From Onchocerca volvulus (Eukaryota > Nematoda > Chromadorea > Rhabditida > Onchocercidae): a stretch of DNA of 64,000 nucleotides. Below are positions 25,901 to 37,764 of this stretch, in pieces. Positions within the stretch are counted from its first letter, which is position 1. Each line of letters begins with the position of its first letter. The position numbers were made by a program, and so were the translations under genes. The stretch spans positions 752,564 through 816,563 of the forward strand of contig HG738139.1 of the NCBI GenBank assembly GCA_000499405.2. The letters are read 5' to 3'. The notes under the pieces were generated by a model that made no database searches, was not told where the DNA came from, and saw only the letters and a program-made list of their open reading frames with translations.

Positions 25901-27428
25901 GAAATATTCTGATAATTGACGTGACTTTTCACAGAAACTTCAAAAAATCTAACAATAAATTATTTAAAACAGGTAAAGAGCAGAAGGCAGAAGAATTTGA
26001 GAATAAGAGGTTGAGTGCTTGCAAAGCCTTAAATGCCATATTTTACAATAAAACAGAAAAGGCTTGGTTCGACTTCAATTTGCGCACCAAATCGCACAAT
26101 GTTTTATTTTATCCCTCCGCTATAGTGCCTCTTTACACAAATTGCTACGAAATGTTAGACTACGATAAATCGGCTAAAGTTATTGACTATATGAATGTAA
26201 GTTCTATGAGTTTTTGCGATATCTGCTTGATTACTGCAAGTTGCAAATTGCATTCAAATTCGAACGACAATTGGATTGTCAAAAGAAGAAAATCCGATGA
26301 GAGACAAATACTTCCGATATCAGACAGCTTGAATCACAATGATAGAATTTGAAATCTTCATTGTTTTCAGTATTATTCGCATTTCTCAGAAGTTTATTGC
26401 AGCGATCACGTGCTTTTAATTATCCAAGTGGTATACCGACAAGTCTTAAAGAAACTGGGCAACAATGGGACTTTCCGAATGGTTGGCCTCCTATGCAACA
26501 TATAATTATTGAAGGGATGCGAAAATCTGACAATCCCGATGCTCAGGAAATGGTAAATTAACACTGAGTTATTCTTTTGCTCAACAGTTCAAATAACTTT
26601 CAAGTTCTGCCAAATTTTATAGACTTTTTAAAAATTTCCATAATCAATAACAGTTGATTATAAGGCATTCAAATTGGCACGAAAATGGATATTGGCCAAT
26701 TATAAGATATATGAAACAACAAAGAAAATGTGGGAAAAGGTTTTTATTTTCGTTTTTCAAGTTACAAGCCTAATAAGCTCTTGGACTTACCCTTTAAATT
26801 GGATGCAAGTTATTCTTAAGAATTTTTGCTTCTTTCACATAACCATTAATTAATATATTGGTATAACTACTTTATGTTGTTAATTACATAAATTTCAAAA
26901 AATTTCTGCGAATTCTTCTAAAAAAAACTTTTTTGGTAGAATAAATTCAAATATTAGAGAAGACGGCACCTCCTATTTAAATTTCTATTCAATAGCAAGC
27001 CAAAGTTAGCTAATCAATGCACATTGATATGCTTTCCCCATTGTTTAGGTTGTTGTTACTGGTACAATCCCTGAACCAGGAGTTGGCGGCGAGTACGATG
27101 TACAGGTATCTGAATCATATTTGTTTAAAATTTTGGCATTTCAATGAAATATTATACGTTTGTTTCATTACTAAAAACTCAAAATACCAAGCATGCTATC
27201 TTTTTTTTTCAGGATGGTTTTGGTTGGACAAATGGTGTTATCTTGGATCTCCTGGTGACGTATTCTGATCGAATGACTATTGCAGGCATTGGGGACGAAT
27301 TGACGCCTAAGCCGATAAAACCTTGTCGGAAGAAAACAAATCGCATCGATTACAATATAATTATTATGATAATGCTTCACGCTATTATTTTTTATTTCGC
27401 AAAATGTGCATTTCCGCTGCAAATTTAG
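22909..27428 (+). CDS. Trehalase (GH37), copy A; catalytic Asp replaced by Thr
   Basis: Exons: 22909-23007, 23382-23482, 23675-23919, 24064-24251, 24922-25089, 25365-25512, 25698-25860, 25973-26196, 26403-26552, 26654-26739, 27049-27105, 27213-27428; about 610 residues. Trehalase splits trehalose into two glucoses. Signal peptide ([16 protein letters not shown]), then [10 protein letters not shown], signature 1 [14 protein letters not shown] in exon 4, PNGGR in exon 5, [11 protein letters not shown] in exon 6, signature 2 [11 protein letters not shown] in exon 9, GGEYDVQ (general base Glu) in exon 11 and DGFGWTNG in exon 12. The C-terminus is hydrophobic ([14 protein letters not shown]), suggesting membrane or GPI anchoring. 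Codon 25728-25730 is ACC, giving GWTFSSRW where the family has the general acid Asp. Other oddities: exon 4 donor reads ataag, the exon 9/10 join is off by one base, and the exon 1/2 join is unresolved. Family assignment is very secure; activity is doubtful. Confidence 0.85.
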
Positions 27429-28690
27429 CCAATTCGAAGTTATTTGATTGTCTTTAAATGTGAAAACTTATGTCACGACGTTTTGAAATCGTATTTTCCA
27501 TTCGATCGATACTTGGAAACAAAACTGTTTTTGCAAAAATATCAAAATACATTCAATTTGGTGGCTATTATTATTAGTTATTGCTCATATCTCATCCTTT
27601 TTCTGACATTTCAATATTTTCCTTAGAAAATTTCTGTTTGTTCCCAGAATTTATTATTTAATGTTTTAATGACATACTGGTTCAGACATTTTGTTAATTC
27701 TATTAAACTTTTGCGGAGGAAGCGTTACAGTCACTTGTATAGCAAAAAGATACAAATGATACCACAATTCTTGGTTTTTTTCCCGAGACTGACTGTCCTT
27801 TTGCGTATCGATTCGATTAGGCCAAGTAATCCTCTTAAATGAAAATTGTCCAGAATGGCAGTCTGACTGGAGTTGTATTCTGTTTTGTCGGCATTCCTGT
27901 TCCCTAAATGAATTAAATTCTCTAGATTTTATATCTCCTACTTGCAGTTATCTGCCTTCATAGCGAAATGTCTGTGACTGAAATGTTTCGAAGGAGATAA
28001 CTGCATAAGAAAAGCGTATAGAAATGTAAAATAATGGGCAAAATATCCAAACTGTAAAAAATGAACGAAATTATTGTGCGTTTTCATTTTTTTTTTCTGA
28101 AATTTGTCAGCAAGTATTTATTGATTCAAAAATCATGACTTCATTCGTCTATCTATAATTAATAAAATTGATGTTCGTGTTCATACATAGAACTTGCTGT
28201 CGTTAATATTTTCTGCATTGATATTAATATAAACATTACAGCTAAATCTATAATTTTAACTGTAATGATGAATTTTAACAATTGCAGAAATGACATATTC
28301 AACAGTTGCAGAAATCTTTTATTATTCAGCTTAACTATTTTAACATTTTAATACTATTTATAAAACCCAAACTGCATTCGAGTTAAATTTGAGACTGCCT
28401 GTCTCTAATTATTCTTTCAATAATTAGAACAAACTGATCAACAAATTTACCTTTGGTATTTGAGATCTACTTATTATATTATTGATACTATTTTCATATA
28501 ATTTCATTTTGAACAAAAGAAATGGATATTTTATCTACTACCCAACTGGAGTAGTTTCATTACAAATTTTGGCCAATAGATGGCAGAATTTTCTGACAAC
28601 GGCTAAAATTACTTGTTGGGAAAAGATGTTCGTGAAATTGGAATTAAGATGTTAGTAGTTGGAATCTGAAATGCTAACTTTAGCTGTTAG
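27429..28690. other. Downstream flank of trehalase copy A and right duplication edge
   Basis: The duplicated block ends at 27,948. From there to 28,690 I see only A+T-rich intergenic DNA. Confidence 0.4.
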
Positions 28691-28780
28691 TTCAAGAAGT
28701 CAACAAAAAAGCACTTTTTATTGAGGAAATCTCACCGGAAATGTCAGCAAGAATCGAAAAAGCAAAGCATCAATTGGAAG
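28691..28780 (+). CDS. Possible internal exon of an unknown gene
   Basis: A gttag acceptor at 28,690 and a gtattt donor after 28,780 enclose an open, charged translation (EVNKKALFIEEISPEM, then ARIEKAKHQLE), helical in character. No partner exons were found in phase. A second acidic stretch (DQNEDDDADQDKSLFKKD) occurs at ~29,688-29,740 on the same strand and may belong to the same gene. Function unknown. Confidence 0.3.
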
Positions 28781-30240
28781 GTATTTTGCGATATATGCGA
28801 GTTTGATCATCTGTGTCATATTTCTTTGCAGCATTTCGCATCATGTTAATTATTTTCAAAGTTCTTTCCTTTATTAAATAGATAAAGATATATATCTATA
28901 TTTACCAATTTGATTATCGCAACTTCGTTCTTATAATTTTGTATAATTTAGATTGTTAGAGATATAAATGATTTGGGACACTTTGAGAAAACAAATGACG
29001 ATTTCAATGATTTATAAGAAAAAGTGAGAAATAATCGAAGCGAGAATCAATCGGGTATATTATCAATGCATATATCCTGATTTGAAAGTGAGTCAAAGTC
29101 AATAGCACTTCCGCATTTCGATGATCAAATAATCAAATTGTAATCGGCCAGATGAATGCTATAGGTCATATTTCTTCGATTGATTTTGGTATTATTCAGA
29201 CTGATGAACTGACTGATAGTCATTTTAGGGAAACATACCTGTGATAATTGGCTATTTAATCAGCCATTTTAACTTATGGTCGAGATAATTAGAATGTTAA
29301 TAAGATGGGGAAAACAATGCATTGTACTATTTCTTTTTTTATTTATTACAAATAATCAACAGCAAAACTTAATTAGTCAAAATAAATTGTGATAAAAATT
29401 CCATGAAGTTTTGTATCAATTTATAATTTCGTGAAAGTTTTACAAATTATCACTTCATAAATTTTTGTGAAAATTTGCAACTTCATCGAAATTTTCTGAT
29501 AATATAACTTCATGAAAATTATGTAGCATCTATAGTTTTATGGAAGTGTTAAAGAATCAAAAAAAAGTGTACATTTAGATTGATTGATTTTCAATTTATT
29601 TGAAAAAATTTTCAGTTAGATAAGAAAAAATCATGAAAATGACAATGACCTTTTCTCCATTACTTTTCTTTTGTTGGATCAACTTAGAGATCAAAATGAA
29701 GACGATGATGCCGATCAGGATAAATCTTTGTTTAAGAAAGACCATACAACATCGTATTGATTTGTGAAGTTGATGATAAAGATGTCGAGGAAGATGTTGA
29801 AACGTTACATCCAATAATACGGACTGTGGTAGGCCCTCACCAAAGAACCGCCTTCTACATCTATATTAGCTCTTCGGTTTTTTTTTTGGAATGTTTAGAA
29901 ATTTTAAACTTTTTTAAAATTTTGCTTTTATATTAAAATCAACAAAGAAAAGAACAACAATTCTGATTAATATATCTAATTTAAAATAAGAAATAAAATT
30001 TGAATAGTTCTATGAATATCATGGATATAAGCTAGACTGCAGTATATATATTTATGCATATTTAAATCTTCATTATAATATTTGAGTAAAATATGTAATT
30101 TACGATGAGAGTAAGAAAAAATCTTATCTTGACCAATTTCGTTTTAAAATAAGTAAATAAAATCATTTTAAACAAAAGAATTCAAAATTTGGAAAATAAA
30201 AAAAAAGAAATTGAACAGTCTCCATGTTTTTGTATTGATT
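28781..30240. other. No gene recognised
   Basis: A+T-rich DNA. Acidic plus-strand peptides at ~29,688-29,820 change frame part-way and are not supported by clear splice sites. Confidence 0.35.
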
Positions 30241-33200
30241 CATTACAAAATTGCCCATGCTCTTAGCATATTGTTCCACCACTTCATTGACAGATACAAT
30301 TACGACATGGACCATCGCACTATTCTACTTTGACATTATATGCATTGTCTTTGTGATTGCATACTGCACCAGATGATGATAATATATCTGAAAAAATAAA
30401 TAAATAAATTTCATTCGAGAAAAATTATTAAAAAATTTCGATTATATTTTTATAATTTTATTAATTTCCGAACAAGCTATATTTTAAAAAATTTGAACAT
30501 TAAAGTAATTATAAATTTTAAATTAAAGACAAATTCTCTAACCTAATTAATTTAAAATTATTTCATTATTTAATCTTTTTCAACGTATTCGCATTATCGA
30601 ATTTAAGTGCAATCAATAAACCTGTTAAAAAAATTTCAAAACTTATTCCATTGTTTTCCAAACAGTATAATTGAATAGATGTATCTGAACAAACAAATAA
30701 CACCTTCCTTTAATTGCTAATGGCATCAATTGCGACACATCTAACCATTTATAATAAAAATGATATGATAAAAAGAACAGAAAATGAAATAAATTTAATT
30801 CCTATTTAACCAATAAATTAAATCTACTTGCTGTCTCATAAACTTAATTTTTTAGCAGATGAATTTTTAATTTCCTATGTCAATCATTAGTTTTCGATTT
30901 ATTAATTTATTTCAATTTATTAGTTGTAAAATATCAAAAAAAAAATATATATATATATATATATAATATGACATACTTGTATGATTTGTACTCCAACTTG
31001 ATCCAACAACATGTACAATATAATTATTATGTGTGCATACCACTCTACCAGTATTCAGTAGTGCTACTTCTTGATTAGTCGATGACTTCATTTCTTCCGG
31101 AGTATTGAAAGAAGTTTCTCACTGCAAACTATTAGAAATGATGCAACAGCAATTTTGAAGAAATATGGAACCCAATTTGCTTTAAAAATTTCATTAGTTA
31201 AAATCTCATATATGTACTAGTTCAATAAATTTTTAAATTACTGTATCAGCTTAATTTTATCAAACTATGAAGACATTTGCTAACTATTAAATAATCGAAT
31301 TTTGCGAACTAGATGAATCAAAGAATTAATATCTACAATGTCTGATGAACTATAATCACTGCCAAAGTTTAATTGCAAAAATAATTCGCTTGAAAAAAAT
31401 AAAAAAAAAAATTACAAGCATAATTAGGACAAATTGATTTCTTTCATCAAAAGCGGCATCGAACAGGCCATCGACGGACATTCGACCACACGACATAAGA
31501 CATTACCTGCGCGACACGTAATGATCTACAAAGAACTAATTGTCAACATTTCTCTGTCAACAAATAATCCTCCAGCACTTTGACAAACTTTATGCTTATG
31601 CTTTGATAGCTCCACCAGTGTTTTCAAATCACAACTTGCACAGCAAGCATCTCTAAATATCATTATTTTTCCTTCAAATTTTATTTTACTTTATTTTATT
31701 TCGCTTACTCTGCTGTTTTATTACAGCCACACAACGAGGAAGATTCTCCTTTTTCTTGTTTCAGCAAGTTTTGAGTACCTTTATCTGCTAAAATATCTAC
31801 TTTGATCAAAATTTGATCGAAAGCAGAATACGCTTAGACGTACGTTTGTCTTTTGAAATTTTCACTAAAAAACTCGATCTAAAAGTGAAGAAACTTAATT
31901 TTATTTTGTAATATATGCTTAAAGAATGAGAAGAAATAATAAATAAAATGTAATTTTATAAATTTACATACTTTCCCTTCTTCTTTCAAAGCTCAGTTTG
32001 GACATGCTTTACTTCGTTCTGGACATGAAATTAGTGAGCAAAATTCCAAAATAGAGAGAAAAGAAAGAAACAAATTTCAAATTATTGGTTAAGAATTATA
32101 CCTAGAAACATATTACTATGTGAATTAAGCTGAATAAACAAATATTCATTTAAAAAATTTCAAATGATAAATTTTCAAAAAAAAAAGTTATAATTAACTA
32201 ACATATTTTTGCTCACAGAAGCAACGCCGACAACCATCATTTCACCATTCATTTCTATCACGCAAGATTTTAAATTACTTTCACATAAAACCCGTTGATG
32301 TACTAAACGAGTAACATTTATCCCAACCATCACGCTCTTTTTTCCAAATTGGCATCAGTTCGATTCATTACTGAAATTTCATACACCAAGTCACTTATTT
32401 ATATCAATTTTATCGATCTCAAAAATATTCTTTCAGTTATCATATTATTAAAATTAATATTGTAATAACAAATCCAATTTATTCAAGAAAAGTTTTGACC
32501 AGATTATATTTAGTATAACAATATCAATTTTAACAATACGGTAGTTCAGAAAATATTCTTGAAAAATATTTATAACTTCAAAACTTTCAGTGTTTAATTA
32601 TGCTGCAGATTAAATGAATATTTTAATTTTGGTTACGATTCAAAAACTATAGAAAAAGGAATCTTTTGAATTTTTCTAAAATGTAAAGTTCATTTATTAA
32701 ATATTTGTAAAAGAAATGATAAGAAGCATACCTCGAAATTTACATACTGGACAATCATTATTATTATTCTCAAAGCCATATAAACAATGCTTTTAATATT
32801 GAGGAAGCGACGCGCATTTAGTGCTGCACAACTTTTCGCATCACGCAAATAGCCATGAGCACAAATTCTGCAAGTGCAAAATACTGTAGCGGGACAAATT
32901 CTGCAAATACAAAAAAATTATGATTATGAAGAAAAAAAACGTAGAGTTCTTTAAAAATCTTTCTTTGTAATACATGAGTAGGTTATCATGAAATGATTTG
33001 CATGGAACATTTGAAATTTCACTCAATTTCCCGATAAATTTTCAATTTTTCTTTTAAAAATTATCACATAAAAATTTTATTTTAGATATGATGGTAAAAG
33101 TTTTTGAAAGATTCCTAAGCTTTTATTATATTCTAGAAGAAGAAAATTTTTTTTCAAGTTCTGAAAATTCGAACAAATTTTCCGTCATAGGAAGATGAAA

Positions 33201-33745
33201 GAAAAATTCAATAATTTTATTTTTATCGGATATTTTTTCTTTACATATATTCCGCATGATAATCCAAAAATTATAAATGATATATAATTGCAAATCTTTT
33301 ATATTTGATGAAATTTTGAATAAATTTTAGGAAATTTAATCAAATAATTAAACAATATAAATATAATTAAAAGTTGATTTCTTACCACAATTGATATCGC
33401 AAGTTCTCGATCGTACTGGACAATGTTCCAATGATGGACAAATTGCTGGATTTATAATTGTTATTGGCTCTAAAAACTTCAAAAATTGAAGAAAAAAAGC
33501 AGATGAATAAATAGGAATGAACGAAAATTGGGAATAAAATTATTGAGTATTTTTTTTCGGAAGCAAAAGTTTTATAATTACAGAATGAAAATTGAAAAGA
33601 AAAAAATTTCTGTTATTTTAAAAGCATCAATCGAATAGTAACTACCAACCATCGCAAACAGACCTGGAATTTTTCTTGAATTATCACATTCCACTTGGCA
33701 CATATGTTTTTGCAATAATTTATACCATCTGGACTACAAGAGCAA
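30241..33745 (-). pseudogene. CRIM1-like VWC/antistasin-repeat gene, degenerate
   Basis: Minus-strand exon remnants in order from 33,745: a Cys-rich exon (SCSCSPDGINYCKNIC); 33,459-33,384 (CPSLEHCPVRSRTC, good acceptor and gtaaga donor); 32,90x-32,720, antistasin-like RICAHGYLRDAKSC then a frame change to NNNNDCPVCKFRG with an internal stop; ~32,340-32,210 VWC-like DGCRRCFCEQK; ~31,640-31,440 VWC-like CQSAGGLFVDRE then, after a shift, CRAGNVLCRVVECP; 31,120-30,977 (VCTHNNYIVHVVGSSW); and 30,389-30,241, VWC-like DGPCRNCICQ interrupted by three in-frame stops. Alternating antistasin and von Willebrand C modules are typical of CRIM1/crm-1, a membrane-associated modulator of BMP signalling. Multiple stops and shifts indicate a dead gene, unless sequence quality is very poor. 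Module identity is fairly firm; the CRIM1 orthology is inference. Confidence 0.55.
30945..30964. repeat. AT dinucleotide microsatellite
   Basis: About ten tandem AT units after an A run, inside an intron of the VWC-repeat pseudogene. Confidence 0.8.
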
Positions 33746-33749
33746 CTGA

Positions 33750-34590
33750 AATTCAATTCAAATAAATAATTTTAAACGGTAAAAAGTTGACATATAAAAT
33801 AATTTTTCTTTTGAACGAGAATAAAAAATTAAAATTAAAAAATTCAATAATTGACTGAATAAACGACATGAACATTTAACTAAATGTAATCAATTCAAAT
33901 TAATTGATTACATTTAATTATGCGTACCAAACAGCAAGATAAAGCCATCCCAAATATGGCTCAATAGATGAAAATATCACGCAGATTTTTTTCTCTGCAG
34001 CTTTCTGACTGCAGAGAAAAAAAACTGCATACGTGCTCTTTTGTTATCAAATTGCACGTAGTGCTCAACCCCTTCTATCCAAATACTATTTTTAAAATGT
34101 TTCACTCATGGGAATGGATTGTGCGGAAGAGGGTAACCAATAGGAAAAATTTTCACCATCTGGATCAGAAAAATAACTGAAGTTCAGTTGAAACAAATAA
34201 TTTTAAACAGTAAAAAGTATAATTTTTCTTTTGAAAAAGAATAGAAAATAAAAACTTGAAAATTCAGTAATTGATTGAATAAAGATATTAAAACTTAACT
34301 AAATGTAATCAATTCAAAAGTCATTGATTATATTTAGTCAATTCAAATTAATTAATTACGTTTAGTTATGCGAACTAAACAGCAAAATAAAGCCATCCCA
34401 AAAATGGCTCAAAAGATGAAAAATACCATGCAGCTTCCTGACTGCAGAGAAAAAAAACTGCATACGTGCTCTTTTGTCACCAAATTGCACGTAGTGTCCA
34501 GTCCCTTCTATCCCTATGCCATTTTTGAATGGTTCACTCATAGGAATGGGATGTGCGGAAGAGGGTGACCAATAGGACGCTGGGTAACTA
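33750..34590. repeat. ~0.42-kb direct tandem duplication
   Basis: Unit 1 (~33,750-34,160) and unit 2 (~34,176-34,590) align through aaataattttaaac, aaagccatcccaaa, ctgcatacgtgctctttt, aaattgcacgtagtg and accaatagga, with moderate divergence and small indels. Short frames in both units (33,968-34,180 and 34,368-34,568) encode the same ADCREKKLHTCSF-type peptide only because of the duplication. It could be a pair of non-autonomous mobile elements. Confidence 0.75.
33881..33916. repeat. Perfect 15-bp palindrome in unit 1 of the tandem repeat
   Basis: Arms 33,881-33,895 and 33,902-33,916 are exact reverse complements around a six-base loop (caaatt). In unit 2 the corresponding site is expanded and broken by an extra tcaattcaaa copy. 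Confidence 0.8.
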
Positions 34591-34744
34591 ATAGCATGTT
34601 ATGTTCAAAATTTGCTTATACTGTATTTGAATTTTAAAATTTTTTTCGTGTAACTTTTTGTTTTGATCAAATTCATGTAGGCATTGGATTTTGAAGTTTA
34701 ATATTAACAGTTACTATGTTTTAAGATGATTACTGGAAATCATT

Positions 34745-34813
34745 TAACTATAAATTTTCTAATTAAATTTACTCTTAGAGATAGGATGGGTGATTGGATT
34801 CATTATGAATTCA
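34745..34813 (+). pseudogene. Extra copy of an exon found at ~37,150
   Basis: Plus-strand translation FLIKFTLRDRMGDWIHYEF closely matches NFIIKFALRDRMDDGIHF at ~37,153-37,223. No flanking exons are recognisable here, so this looks like an orphan fragment of the tandem family that follows. Confidence 0.45.
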
Positions 34814-35184
34814 AGGAAAGCTTCTGTATTTTCTAATATTTAAACAAATTGAAATTTGTGTACACACTTTTTATTAAAAGAGTAAAACATATATTAATAA
34901 AACCGATTCTTTGATGAATGTTTTGTAATTGTGGAAAAAAAAACTGTGATTGAGTCTTTAAAATGAGTAAACGCACATCGGCTGTTGCTTCAGCAACCTA
35001 GCAGTTACAAAATCATCAGAAAGACATCTGAATTTTTTTGCTTCTGATTTCTATAATGATGTGACCAACGAAACTTGTCACCCATTATTGCCACACTCTT
35101 ATGTCTTTTAATTGATAAAATGGTAAATCACATCAGATAATGCACTGCAGAAGCAAAAGAATTACAAGCTTTAAGACTATAAAC

Positions 35185-35362
35185 TTATGCTCTATGTTTT
35201 CTGGCATAATCAGTAATGTCCCTAACTCGTCTTCTACTACTTCATTATATTTCTGTAGCTCGGAATTGATGTATCTATCATCCTTCGTAGTGTATATCTT
35301 GACTAATTCATTTGCTACTCTGACGTCGGCAATAGCTTTTTGCATTGTCGCTATAAACTCAA
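35185..35362 (-). CDS. Internal exon, coiled-coil/helical protein, unknown
   Basis: Bounded by an aatttag acceptor after 35,362 and a gtttat donor before 35,185. Fully open frame: FIATMQKAIADVRVANELVK, then YTTKDDRYINSELQKYNEVV and EDELGTLLIMPENIEHK. The pattern of hydrophobic and charged residues is that of long helices and recalls BAR-type membrane-curving domains, but that is only a structural impression. Neighbouring exons on this strand were not found; adjacent plus-strand exons are also helix-rich. Confidence 0.45.
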
Positions 35363-35854
35363 CTAAATTATTTTTTCTCAGTAATTTTAATTACTAGTCC
35401 TCTAACGATGAGAAAAAATTTAAACGAGACAAACATTTTTGTATTATTAATAACACATGTATTATTACTAATACTATTAATTTTTCAATTTGCTTTTCTT
35501 TAAAAAGTAAAAAAATTTGTTCATCATATCACTGGTTTGATTCTGAAGAGGAAACATCGATTTCTTTGTTACCGAATAGCACGTAATACCTAATCCCTGT
35601 TTGTATGTTCATGGCAGACCACGAACATGGGAGATCATGCTTTCTTGGAATAGCTGCTCACTCACATACAATAGGACGATGCATCCAATAATTATATGTA
35701 CTTGATACGAGCTTTATTTAGGAAATCCTTTCGTGCAACTTTTTATTTTGATTGAATGCTTGCGTTTTGCAAGATTGTACGTAATTTACATTTGCTAGCT
35801 GTTAACTATTTCTTTTTTGTTATTTCTTGGATGAATTACTCTATAGATAATCAT

Positions 35855-37729
35855 CAGTATCATTCGATCAAATCCTATCGATTCGGTTTTCTATTACCTT
35901 TAGAAGATGTTCTAGTGTTGAATGCAGATAGGATCTGTGGTCAGAAGAATGAAAATGATAAGATAGACGTATTTTAGGCGTTCTAGTTTGCAGGGAATCG
36001 GTCTAATTTCCTTTCATCTTAAGATTGTTGACATTTAATTTTGAAATTTAGAAATCGGTACTCATTTAAATTACCACTGGAGAGGAATATATAAACAGTG
36101 CAATTGATTGTTCATTGTTATAGTGGAAGAAAGCAATGAAATTTATGATATCGGCATAACCTGTGATAAAGCAGGAGATTGGAAAGAAAGGTTGATATAA
36201 TACGACCGCTTAGAAAGTAAAGCATAAATATGGATTTTTTGAAGTTCTGGAATAAGAACTCTGGATGAAAAAAAAATTTCATTAATAAAAGAAATTGAAA
36301 AGCTTCGATATCATGCTCAAAAATCGGAACAGATATATATGTAATGATTTTCATCGCTTATTAATTTTCAATTTCATGGTTATTCCGAATAAGATAGCAA
36401 CACTTTAATTCAAGAATTACTACTTATCTCGTTTTGGAAAATCGAATTCGTTGTCTTTCAAGTTGGCAGCAACTCTGTTACACGTAATAGTTTACAAAGT
36501 CCTCATTGGATTGGATGAAGTAAGTAATAAGTTTTTTTTAAGCTATATATTCGATAAACTAACATTGAAAGTTTTGAAATATCGCTTTTATATTTTTTTC
36601 ACGAAATTGATAGGAATAATTTGAATTCATACAAAACCGTGTGCAGATGATTATTACAGAGGATTAGTTTAGATAATTCTTTATCACGCATCCTTGAAAA
36701 TTCCAATACATTACAATAAATTATAATTTTTTTCTCTTCAGGATTAGTATGGCTTTCACAGAAAGAACTGATGAAAGTTCTTCGTTTTGCGATCAATACT
36801 GTCATCAACGACTATTTGGAAACGGTACGAAAGATTTTTCTTATCAAATAATGTTTATATGAATCTCTTCCATAACATTTCTTTGAGTATGTTCAAATTG
36901 AATCCGACTTTACTCTCCAATTTAAGCTAATATACATAGTAATTTGTTAATCAAAGTTATGTGATTTTAATAATACTCGTTTTAATACATTTTCTGGCTT
37001 AATATAGTTCTTTTAACTTTCAAGATAGATTTAAGTTGATTTGAAACAATCATTCACTTAACCGCGTATTGTGCCTTTTCTCATAATGTATATAAAACCA
37101 GGTCCTTCTGTATTATCTGTTGCTGCCATTACAAGAACTAACATGCTGGGCTTGAATTTTATAATTAAATTCGCTCTTAGAGATAGGATGGATGATGGGA
37201 TTCACTTCGTATGTCATCTCAAGGTAACAAATAATATCCGTTTTATTTTACATCATGTGATTACATCACTTGTGGTAAATGCTACGAAACAGGTCAGGTA
37301 ATTTGTTCTTCTTTGTCAATCTACAACATTCGGGAAAGTTTCCCAAAGTTTCTTAATTTCATTTTCATTTCTGTGAATTGTTCAATTTTTTCTGTAAGTC
37401 ACTCAATTGCAAATCATTCAGTTTTCAAAATCACTATGATGATTCCGACAGAATTTAAATACTGATTTGATATGAAAGTATATATTTACTCTTTTTTTCG
37501 AAATTTTCCCAAGTAATTTAACATTTTTAGATCCTCAAGATCATTGCATGCGGTGTAGCAAGCATGCGAATGCAATGAAAACCAATCAGAATCCTCGGAG
37601 TTCGATTTGCAAATATATTTTCGAAATCCGAAGCAATTGCTGGAACAATATGTCAAAAATTTGAGGGCAGTTTTGGATTTTCAAAGTAGCCATCGTCAAA
37701 ATTTACAAAAAGCAAAGCAAGAACAGGTG
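35855..37729 (+). CDS. Multi-exon gene fragment, helix-rich protein, first tandem unit
   Basis: Plus-strand exon candidates: ~35,855-35,968 (SIKSYRFGFLLPLEDVLVLN, PH-domain-like strand pattern, gtattt donor); ~36,279-36,340 (LIKEIEKLRYHAQKSEQIY); 36,770-36,823 (ELMKVLRFAINTVINDYLET, gtacga donor); ~37,153-37,223 (NFIIKFALRDRMDDGIHF, gtaaca donor); ~37,609-37,725 (PKQLLEQYVKNLRAVLDF, then HRQNLQKAKQEQ, gtgggc donor). The mixture of a possible PH-like segment with long charged helices hints at a cytoskeletal or membrane-trafficking protein, but I cannot assign a family and have not established phase across all joins. The coordinates give the span of recognised exons, not a full gene. Confidence 0.35.
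36045..37160. repeat. Diverged tandem duplication, unit 1
   Basis: Colinear with 37,765-38,955. Anchors: aaatcggta, gatatcggcataac, agaaattgaaaagcttcga, ttcttcgttttgcgatcaat, cgttcacttaacc-type and tatataaaacca. Roughly one base in five differs by eye, with indels, so the duplication is old. It includes two of the helix-encoding exons. Confidence 0.75.
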
Positions 37730-37764
37730 GGCAGTTCACGTGAATTATTAGTAAACTTCCAGAA

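Larger units (their letters stand above)
19317..27948. repeat. Segmental duplication, copy A, near-identical block
   Basis: From acactgcttgatatgag onward this is almost identical to 52,437-61,064 (constant offset near 33,115-33,120), about 1% different by eye, over 8.6 kb and through introns, exons and intergenic DNA. It ends at ttgcagtt (27,941-27,948), after which the copies are unrelated. It carries the whole trehalase gene. Confidence 0.93.
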
